Shown: positions 57,897 through 64,000 of the stretch, one piece after another | Numbering within the stretch: position 1 is the stretch's first letter | How the letters are laid out: each line of letters opens with the position of its first letter | NCBI RefSeq assembly: GCF_001049495.1 | Contig: NZ_CDWI01000011.1 | Location: 248,001-312,000 of the forward strand | DNA length: 64,000 nt | Source of the DNA: Microbacterium sp. 3J1 | Lineage (GTDB): Bacteria > Actinomycetota > Actinomycetes > Actinomycetales > Microbacteriaceae | Direction: 5' to 3' | Notes under the pieces: model-generated | Seen by the model: the letters and a program-made list of their open reading frames with translations, nothing else | What the model was told of the DNA's origin: nothing | The model's database searches: none | Program-made: the position numbers and the translations under genes

Positions 57897-58838
57897 ATGA
57901 AAACACGCACCATCGCCTCCGCCCCCTTCGTGGCTCTCACCGTCGGCGCGCTCATCCTCACCGGCTGCTCCTCCAGCGCCGGCGGCGGTGCCGGCGCGCA
58001 GGGGGACGAGCTGGACGGCCTCACCGGCGAGATCGGATCGAAGGACTTCTCGGAGCAGTACATCCTCGCGTACATGACCGCCGAGCTGCTCAACGCGCAC
58101 GGCGCCGACGTCGAGGCGAACACCAAGCTCGTCGGCTCGGCGAACGTTCGCCAGGCGCTCGAGAACGACCAGTTCCTCGGGTACTGGGAGTACACCGGCA
58201 CCTCGTGGATCACCTACAACGGCAACACAGCTCCGGTGCAGGGAGCCGAGGCGCAGTTCGAGGCGGTCAAGGAGGCGGATGCCGAGAACGGCATCGCATG
58301 GCTCGACCCCGCCCCGTTCAACAACACCTACGCGTTCGCCATCCGCCAGAGCGAGGCCGACGAGCTCGGCGTGGAGACGCTCAGCGATGTCGCCGCCCTG
58401 CCGAGCGCCGATCAGACGTTCTGCATCGAGAGCGAGTTCTCGACCCGTGACGACGGGTGGCCCGGGCTGAAGGCGGCCTACGGCTTCGATGCTCCCGACT
58501 CGAACGTCACGATGCTCGACACCGGCGTCATCTACACCGCGACGCAGAAGGGTGACGACTGCAACTTCGGCGAGGTGTTCCAGACCGACGGGCGCATCCC
58601 CGCCCTCGACCTCGTGGTGATGGAGGACGACAAGGAGTTCTTCCCCAGCTACCAGGGAGGCTTCACGCTCGCGCAGAGCACGCTCGACGACTACCCCGAG
58701 ATCGCCGACGTGATGGCGGAGCTGAGCCCGTTGCTGACCACCGAGGTCATGCAGGAGCTCAACGCCCTGGTGGACGTCGACGGCGAGGACCCCGAAGACG
58801 TCGCGATCGACTGGCTCGAGGAGCAGGGACTCATCTGA
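57897..58838 (+). CDS. OpuC/EgtU-type solute-binding lipoprotein
   Basis: A 313-residue substrate-binding protein. The lipobox LILTGC places the lipidated Cys at 24. EIGSKDFSEQYILAYMTAELLNAHGADVEANTKLVGSANVRQALENDQFLGYWEYTGT is typical of betaine/choline/ergothioneine-binding proteins, and PAPFNNTYAFAIR fits as well. The ligand probably carries a quaternary nitrogen or similar cation. AAAGGA precedes ATG 57897. The stop overlaps the ATG of fae by one base. Confidence 0.93.
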   Translation: MKTRTIASAPFVALTVGALILTGCSSSAGGGAGAQGDELDGLTGEIGSKDFSEQYILAYMTAELLNAHGADVEANTKLVGSANVRQALENDQFLGYWEYTGTSWITYNGNTAPVQGAEAQFEAVKEADAENGIAWLDPAPFNNTYAFAIRQSEADELGVETLSDVAALPSADQTFCIESEFSTRDDGWPGLKAAYGFDAPDSNVTMLDTGVIYTATQKGDDCNFGEVFQTDGRIPALDLVVMEDDKEFFPSYQGGFTLAQSTLDDYPEIADVMAELSPLLTTEVMQELNALVDVDGEDPEDVAIDWLEEQGLI

Positions 58839-59377
58839 TGGCATCGACGCTCCAACTCGGTGAGAGCTTCGTCGGCGATGGCGTGAACGCGGCCCACATC
58901 AACACGGTCCTCGGCCATCGCGAAGGCCCGGCGGGGACGGCGTGGGCCACGGCCCTCGCCGGCCCCACCCAGGGGCACGTGCCGTTCGTGGCGGTGCTGC
59001 GCCCGTCTCTTCCGGTCAAGCCGCTGACGTTGTTCGTCACCAAGGCGGCTCCGGCGAGCGACGAGCATGGACTCCTCATCTGGGGACCCGCTCAGGCAGG
59101 CGTCGCCGCCGGTGTCGCGGATGCCGTGGCCGATGGCGTGATCCCGCCGGAGGCGACCGACACGCACGCGCTCATCGCGGCCGTGTGGGTCAACCCCGGA
59201 GCAGACGACGCCGAGGTCGTCTACCGCAACAACCGCGAGGCGACCCGCACCGCCCTGGCGAACGGCGCTGCCTCACTGCCCGAGCTCGGCGACGTGCTCG
59301 AGGCTCGCCACGCCCCGCACAACCCCTTCTTCACCCCCGCATCCGCCACCCCTTCGAAGGACACGCACGACAGATGA
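58838..59377 (+). CDS. fae: Formaldehyde-activating enzyme (Fae) homologue
   Basis: A 179-residue Fae-family protein. The N-terminal LGESFVGDGVNAAHINTVLG matches the Fae signature G-E-(A/S)-x-V-G-D-G-x-N-x-A-H with the conserved catalytic-site His at residue 20. VAVLRPSLPVKPLTLFVTKA, WGPAQAGVAAGVADAVADGVIP and YRNNREATRTALANG are also conserved. Fae joins formaldehyde to tetrahydromethanopterin in methylotrophs; no H4MPT genes are seen here. It starts on the last base of the upstream stop and ends in ATGA with the next gene, so it is locked into this operon. Confidence 0.92.
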   Translation: MASTLQLGESFVGDGVNAAHINTVLGHREGPAGTAWATALAGPTQGHVPFVAVLRPSLPVKPLTLFVTKAAPASDEHGLLIWGPAQAGVAAGVADAVADGVIPPEATDTHALIAAVWVNPGADDAEVVYRNNREATRTALANGAASLPELGDVLEARHAPHNPFFTPASATPSKDTHDR

Positions 59378-60327
59378 GTTCTCCCACCCCCGTGCTCGAC
59401 ACCGCCCGTGTCGAGACCCGGCCCACCGTCGGCTTCATCGGCCTCGGCAACATGGGCTCGGGCATGACCCGCAACCTGCAGGCGGCCGGCTTCCCGCTCG
59501 TCGTCACCGACCTCCGCCGCGAATCGGCGGCTGACCTGATCGCCGGCGGCGCGGAGTGGGCGGCCACGCCGCGCGAGGTCGCCCAGGCGAGCGACCTCGT
59601 CATCACGATGCTGCCCACGCCCAAGCATGTCGATGCGGTGGCGTCCGGGCCCGACGGGCTGGTCGCGGGGCTTCCCGACGGCGGCACCTGGATCGACATG
59701 TCGACCTCAGTGCCCGAGGTGCTCGCGGGCGTCAGAGCGGCGAACCCCGAGCGCGACCTGCACCTGGTCGACGCACCGGTGAGCGGGATGTCCGTGGGAG
59801 CGGCGAACGGCATGCTGCAGATCTTCATCGGCGGTGACGCCGACGACGTCGAGCGACTCCGTCCCGTCTTCGAGGCGATGGGGGACCCTGAGCGGATCCT
59901 CCACGTGGGCGGCCACGGGGCGGGGTACGCCGTGAAGCTCATGATCAACCAGCTGTGGTTCTCCCACCTCGTGGCGACGGCCGAGGTGCTGTCCGTCGGC
60001 GTGGCCGCGGGTGTCGACCTCGAAGTCCTCCGCACCGCGCTCACGGCGAGTCCCGCGGACAGCACCTTCGTCTCGCGGGACGTGCTGTCGATCCTCGACG
60101 ACGGCGACTACGACGAGGGCTTCGCGATCGCCCTCGCCTGCAAGGATCTCGGTCTCTCCGTGGATCTGGCGCGCTCGGTCGGCATGCCGGTCGAGCTGTC
60201 GTCGCTCGTGGAGCAGATCTTCCGTCGGGCCCGCGCCCGGTACGGCGACAGTGCGGGGGAGATGACCCCCGTCCGGTTGTACGAGGAGCTCCTCGGACAC
60301 GACCTGCGGCGGGAGGTGATCGCATGA
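59374..60327 (+). CDS. NAD(P)-dependent beta-hydroxyacid dehydrogenase (3-hydroxyisobutyrate dehydrogenase-like)
   Basis: A 317-residue HIBADH-family enzyme. GFIGLGNMGSGMTRNL near residue 19 binds NAD(P), DAPVSGMSVGA is the substrate loop, and Lys188 in GAGYAVKLMINQL is the catalytic Lys. The helical C-terminal domain is complete. Such enzymes oxidise 3-hydroxy acids to semialdehydes, or reduce in the other sense. ATGA overlaps with the fae stop; ATGA overlap with the aldehyde dehydrogenase. Confidence 0.93.
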   Translation: MSSPTPVLDTARVETRPTVGFIGLGNMGSGMTRNLQAAGFPLVVTDLRRESAADLIAGGAEWAATPREVAQASDLVITMLPTPKHVDAVASGPDGLVAGLPDGGTWIDMSTSVPEVLAGVRAANPERDLHLVDAPVSGMSVGAANGMLQIFIGGDADDVERLRPVFEAMGDPERILHVGGHGAGYAVKLMINQLWFSHLVATAEVLSVGVAAGVDLEVLRTALTASPADSTFVSRDVLSILDDGDYDEGFAIALACKDLGLSVDLARSVGMPVELSSLVEQIFRRARARYGDSAGEMTPVRLYEELLGHDLRREVIA

Positions 60328-61808
60328 CCGCGACGCGCGAAGCCGAGCTGATCGCCGCCGTCCCCTCGGGGCTGCTGATCGGCGGTCAGTGGCGTGACGC
60401 GAGTTCGGGCGCCACGTTCGAGGTGCACGATCCGTCAACCGGCGAGGTTCTCGCCCGAGTCGCCGACGCGACGCCGGAGGACGGCATGGCCGCGCTCGAT
60501 GCCGCCGCCGACGCCCAGGCGAGCTGGGCCGCCACGGCGCCGCGCGCTCGCGGCGAGATCCTGCGCCGCGCGTTCGAGCTCGTGACCGCGCGTGCCGAGG
60601 ACTTCGCCCTGGTGATGACGCTCGAGATGGGCAAGCCGCTCGCGGAGTCCCGTGCGGAGGTCGCCTACGGCGCGGAGTTCCTTCGCTGGTTCTCCGAGGA
60701 GGCGCCGCGCATCTCCGGCCGCTATGCCACAGCGCCGGACGGCCGGAACCGCCTGCTGGTCGCGAAGCGTCCGGTCGGGCCCAGCCTCCTCATCACCCCC
60801 TGGAACTTCCCCCTCGCGATGGCGACGCGAAAGGTGGCCCCCGCGCTCGCCGCCGGGTGCACGTCGGTCCTCAAACCCGCCGCGCTGACCCCGCTCACCG
60901 CGCTGCTGTTCGCGGATGTGCTGCGCGAAGCCGGAGTGCCGGACGGCGTGGTGAACGTGATCCCGACAACCCGCGCCGGTGCAGTGACCGGGCCGCTCAT
61001 CACCGACCCGCGACTGCGGAAACTGTCGTTCACCGGGTCGACCGAGGTGGGTCGCCGCCTGATCGCGGACGCCGCGCACCAGGTTCTCCGAGTGTCCATG
61101 GAGCTCGGCGGCAACGCCCCTTTCCTCGTCTTCGACGACGCGGACGTCGAGGCGGCGGTGGAGGGCGCTCTGCTCGCGAAGCTGCGCAACGGCGGTGAGG
61201 CATGTGTGGCGGCGAACAGGTTCCTCGTGCACGAGAGCGTGGCCGAGGAGTTCACGTCGCGGCTGGTCGCCCGTATGGGCGAGTACGTGAACGCGCGTGG
61301 TACCGAGCCGACCTCGACCCTCGGGCCGCTCGTCGACGAGTCGACACGCGGCAAGGTCGCGGAGCTCGTCGCCGGAGCGATCGAGGACGGCGCCCGTCTC
61401 GCGCTGGGTGGCAGCGTTCCGCAGGGGCGCGGCTACTTCTATCCCGCGACCGTGCTCGTCGACGTGCCGCAGGACGCCCGCATACTGCAGCAGGAGATCT
61501 TCGGACCCGTCGCGCCGATCACCACGTTCCGCGATGAGGACGAGGCGGTGCGCCTCGCCAACGCGAGCGAGTACGGTCTCGTGTGCTTCGCCTACACCCG
61601 CGACGTCAACCGGGCCCTCCGTCTCGCCGAACGACTGGAGACAGGCATGTTCGGCCTGAACACCGGACTCGTGTCGAACCCCGCAGCGCCGTTCGGCGGC
61701 GTCAAGCAGTCGGGGATCGGCCGCGAGGGCGGGTTCGAGGGCATCGACGAGTACCTCGAGACGACCTACATCGGCATCGCCGACCCGTTCGCCGAATCGC
61801 ACTCCTGA
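60324..61808 (+). CDS. Aldehyde dehydrogenase (succinate-semialdehyde dehydrogenase-like)
   Basis: A 494-residue NAD(P)-dependent aldehyde dehydrogenase. LITPWNFPLAMATRKVAPALAAG is the NAD fold, FTGSTEVGR and MELGGNAPFLVFDDAD supply the Glu general base, and Cys294 in NGGEACVAANR is the nucleophile (family NxGQxC; here Gln is Glu). EIFGPVAPI and PFGGVKQSGIGREGG are conserved. It likely oxidises the semialdehyde made by the preceding dehydrogenase. Confidence 0.93.
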   Translation: MTATREAELIAAVPSGLLIGGQWRDASSGATFEVHDPSTGEVLARVADATPEDGMAALDAAADAQASWAATAPRARGEILRRAFELVTARAEDFALVMTLEMGKPLAESRAEVAYGAEFLRWFSEEAPRISGRYATAPDGRNRLLVAKRPVGPSLLITPWNFPLAMATRKVAPALAAGCTSVLKPAALTPLTALLFADVLREAGVPDGVVNVIPTTRAGAVTGPLITDPRLRKLSFTGSTEVGRRLIADAAHQVLRVSMELGGNAPFLVFDDADVEAAVEGALLAKLRNGGEACVAANRFLVHESVAEEFTSRLVARMGEYVNARGTEPTSTLGPLVDESTRGKVAELVAGAIEDGARLALGGSVPQGRGYFYPATVLVDVPQDARILQQEIFGPVAPITTFRDEDEAVRLANASEYGLVCFAYTRDVNRALRLAERLETGMFGLNTGLVSNPAAPFGGVKQSGIGREGGFEGIDEYLETTYIGIADPFAESHS

Positions 61809-61818
61809 AAGGGCATCC

Positions 61819-62595
61819 GTGCACATCACCGACTTCTCCCTCGACCACTTCTCTCTGCGCGGTCGGCGAGCGATCGTCACAGGGGGGAACACCGGCCTCG
61901 GCCAGGCGTTCACCCTCGCCCTCGCCAAGGCGGGAGCCGACGTTCTCGTCCCGACGCTGTTCGATGACGGGGGCGAGACCGCCGCGCTCCTCGACGCCGC
62001 CGGGGTCCGCTATCACGAGCTCACCATCGACATCACCACGGCGGGGGCGCCGGCCCGGGTCGTCGACGTCTGCGTCGAGACGCTGGGCGGCGTCGACGTC
62101 CTCGTCAACTCGGCGGGGATCAGCCGCATCGCAGACGTCACCGACTTCGGCCGGGAGCAGTGGGACCCGATGGTGGCCGTGAATCTCACGGCGGCGTTCG
62201 AGATGTCCCACGAGGTGGCGAAGCGAATGATCCCGCAGGGTGCGGGCAAGATCATCAACATCGCCTCGTTGTTCGCATTCCTCGGCGGACTCGGATCGCC
62301 GGCGTACGCGGCGACCAAGCACGGCATCGCGGGCTTGACCAAGGCGTATGCCGACGAGCTGGGAGGCCACGGCATCCAGGTCAACGCGATCGCCCCCGGG
62401 TACTTCGCCACCCCGATCACCCAGGAGACGCGGTCGGACTCCGAGGCCAACCGACGCATCGTCGATCACACCCCGGCGGGGAGATGGGGAGACGTCGCGG
62501 ACCTCATGGGCGCGACCGTGTTCCTGGCCAGCCCCGCCTCCGACTTCGTCAACGGGCACATCCTGTCCGTCGACGGCGGCTACCTGGTGCGCTGA
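61819..62595 (+). CDS. Short-chain dehydrogenase/reductase (KduD/gluconate dehydrogenase-like)
   Basis: A 258-residue SDR: TGGNTGLGQAF near residue 21, NSAGISR, Ser in IASLFAFLGG, YAATK Tyr-Lys, and APGYFATPIT. It resembles 2-deoxy-D-gluconate 3-dehydrogenase. GTG 61819 with AAAGGG ahead. It lies 10 bp after the aldehyde dehydrogenase gene in the same operon and would oxidise a secondary alcohol of the same pathway. Confidence 0.9.
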   Translation: MHITDFSLDHFSLRGRRAIVTGGNTGLGQAFTLALAKAGADVLVPTLFDDGGETAALLDAAGVRYHELTIDITTAGAPARVVDVCVETLGGVDVLVNSAGISRIADVTDFGREQWDPMVAVNLTAAFEMSHEVAKRMIPQGAGKIINIASLFAFLGGLGSPAYAATKHGIAGLTKAYADELGGHGIQVNAIAPGYFATPITQETRSDSEANRRIVDHTPAGRWGDVADLMGATVFLASPASDFVNGHILSVDGGYLVR

Positions 62596-62635
62596 GCCGG
62601 CGCCCCGACACCTTCAACGAACAGGACACCTTTTC

Positions 62636-64000
62636 ATGGTTGCTTCACGATCCGCTCTCTCACGCGCGGAGATCGTCACCCGTCTGCAGGAGATGCTCGG
62701 CGCCGACCAGGTCGAGACCGACGAGCAGGAGCTGCGCGAGGCGAGCGTCGACCGCTTCAAGAAGTACACGTCCGTGCACGGCATCTTCGACGGTCCGATC
62801 CCGGCCGCCATCGTCTACGCGCGATCGACCTCCGATGTCTCGTCGATCCTCGCGTTCGCCGATGAGAACCTCGTCAACGTCGTGCCCCGCACCGGTCGCA
62901 CCGCGACCGAGGGCGGCCTCGAGACGATCGTCGACGACTCCATCGTGCTCGACGGCTCACGCATGGACGCGATCCTCGAGATCGACCCCGTCGACATGAT
63001 GGTGACGGCCCAGTGCGGCGTGCCGCTGCAGGTGCTCGAAGACGCGTTGCGCGCGCAGGGGCTCACGACGGGCCACTCGCCGCAGTCCAAGCCGCTCGCG
63101 CAGATGGGCGGCCTGGTCGCGACGCGTTCGATCGGACAGTTCTCCACGCTCTACGGGGGCATCGAGGACATGGTCGTCGGACTCGAGGCCGTGCTGCCCG
63201 ACGGCGAGGTCGTGCGGGTCAAGAACGTCCCGCGTCGCGCGGCGGGGCCGGACATCCGTCACATCGTGATCGGCAACGAGGGTGCACTGGCAGTGATCAC
63301 CGAGGTCACGGTCAAGGTGTTCACCTATCAGCCGGAGAACAACCGCTTCCTCGGATACCTGGTCGATTCTCTGCCCGAGGGGGTCTCGGGCTTGCGTGAC
63401 ATCATCGTCGCCGGGTACCACCCGTCGGTCGCGCGCGCCTACTCGGAGGAGGACGCCGCGCAGCACTTCTCGCACTTCGCGGGTGGCAGGGCGGTGGTGG
63501 TCGTCGTCGCCGAGGGGCCGAAGGGGGTCGCAGATGCCACCGCTGCCGGCGTGGAGGAGATCTTCACAGACATCCCGCACGACAGGGTCGACCCCGCACT
63601 CATCGAGAACTGGTTCGACAACCTGAACTGGGGCCAGGACAAGATCGACGCGGAGAAGCGGGAGATGCTCGAGAACGCGCACCTCGGCTACACGACCGAG
63701 GTCTCCATCGACTGGTCCGGCGTCGAGGAGCTGTTCGAATCCGTGATGCGGCGGGTCCGCACCGAGTTCCCGCGAGCGGCTGATCTCACCATGCTCGGGG
63801 CGCACTCCTCGCACAGCTACCAGACCGGGACGAACCTGTACTTCGTGTACGACTACGACATCGCCTGCGATCCCAGGGAGGAGATCACCGAGTACCACGA
63901 ACCGCTCAACGCGATCGTCGTCGAGGAGGCGTTGCGGCTCGGAGGGTCGATGGTCCACCACCACGGCATCGGCAAGTACCGTACGCCGTGGACGCACGAA
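62636..64000 (+). CDS. FAD-linked oxidase (AGPS/VAO family), runs off the window end
   Basis: The frame opened by ATG 62636 is intact to the last base (455 codons). It has the VAO/PCMH FAD-binding domain (PRTGRTATEGGLETIVDDSIVLD; GHSPQSKPLAQMGGLVATRSIGQFSTLYGG; IGNEGALAVITEVTVKVF) and a C-terminal HSSHSYQTGTNLYF...HHHGIGKYR segment like alkyl-DHAP synthase and the D-2-hydroxy-acid oxidases. It probably oxidises a hydroxy acid or amine, or makes an ether bond. Its neighbours point to catabolism. The C-terminal end is outside the window. Confidence 0.9.
   Translation, partial: MVASRSALSRAEIVTRLQEMLGADQVETDEQELREASVDRFKKYTSVHGIFDGPIPAAIVYARSTSDVSSILAFADENLVNVVPRTGRTATEGGLETIVDDSIVLDGSRMDAILEIDPVDMMVTAQCGVPLQVLEDALRAQGLTTGHSPQSKPLAQMGGLVATRSIGQFSTLYGGIEDMVVGLEAVLPDGEVVRVKNVPRRAAGPDIRHIVIGNEGALAVITEVTVKVFTYQPENNRFLGYLVDSLPEGVSGLRDIIVAGYHPSVARAYSEEDAAQHFSHFAGGRAVVVVVAEGPKGVADATAAGVEEIFTDIPHDRVDPALIENWFDNLNWGQDKIDAEKREMLENAHLGYTTEVSIDWSGVEELFESVMRRVRTEFPRAADLTMLGAHSSHSYQTGTNLYFVYDYDIACDPREEITEYHEPLNAIVVEEALRLGGSMVHHHGIGKYRTPWTHE

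Noticed and set aside
1..64000. tRNA, rRNA, riboswitch or prophage genes
   Set aside because: I looked for cloverleaf-like GGTTCGAATCC arms, phage structural or integrase genes and riboswitch-like leaders and found none that I could support.

Overview
The window reads as chromosome of a high-GC actinobacterium, most likely Microbacteriaceae and probably Microbacterium. The evidence is a uniformly GC-rich third-position codon bias, many GTG starts, a GTP-type PEP carboxykinase with a divergent RamB-like regulator, a 13E12/DUF222-HNH gene, permease-ATPase fusions in ABC systems, and the recurrent GCATCC/GGATGC hexamer seen in that group. Almost everything is metabolic and densely packed. I saw no rRNA, tRNA, CRISPR array, prophage or insertion sequence.

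Region 1 (1-17.5 kb) is a catabolic region: the end of a GMC flavin oxidoreductase, a YtcJ/NfdA-type amidohydrolase, a MoaF-like protein, an APC permease and two SDR dehydrogenases. Then come a 13E12 gene, a HAD phosphatase, a branched-chain-amino-acid-type ABC transporter (LivF, a fused LivM-LivG, LivH, binding lipoprotein), a SnoaL-like protein, a second MoaF-like protein and an AraC-type regulator. Amide or amine degradation is a plausible theme, but the substrates are not shown by the sequence.

Region 2 (17.6-24.9 kb) holds a DUF998-like membrane protein and a MurR/kinase/MurQ unit for MurNAc recycling. It also holds a copper amine oxidase with a Cys-rich tail and a TetR regulator. Matching operator sites lie in front of the oxidase and beside the regulator.

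Region 3 (24.9-41.3 kb) is a TetR-linked catabolic regulon: a drug-type MFS pump, two HSL esterases, two aldo/keto-reductase-like proteins lacking the catalytic His, a zinc alcohol dehydrogenase, an SDR, a peptide-type ABC importer (with a fused DppC-DppD), a TetR, an alpha/beta hydrolase, a methyltransferase-like protein and a second YtcJ-type amidohydrolase. Four promoters share one palindromic operator, TTCTAC-N5-GTAGAA-like, which ties the region together.

Region 4 (41.4-54.4 kb) is more housekeeping: a long-form GAPDH, an AlkZ-like glycosylase, a RamB-like regulator, pckG, an ABC exporter, a small HTH protein, an S66 peptidase, an 850-bp array of GGGGTCGA hairpin repeats (related to one near 1.2 kb), an MHS-family transporter, a phosphoesterase and a small hypothetical protein.

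Region 5 (54.4-64 kb) is an IclR-controlled operon: an OpuC-like ABC importer followed, mostly with overlapping ends, by a formaldehyde-activating-enzyme (Fae) homologue, a beta-hydroxyacid dehydrogenase, an aldehyde dehydrogenase, an SDR and an AGPS-like FAD oxidase that runs off the window. Transporter and enzymes look like one uptake-and-oxidation pathway for an unidentified, possibly methylated or betaine-like, substrate. This is the best candidate for an undescribed system.
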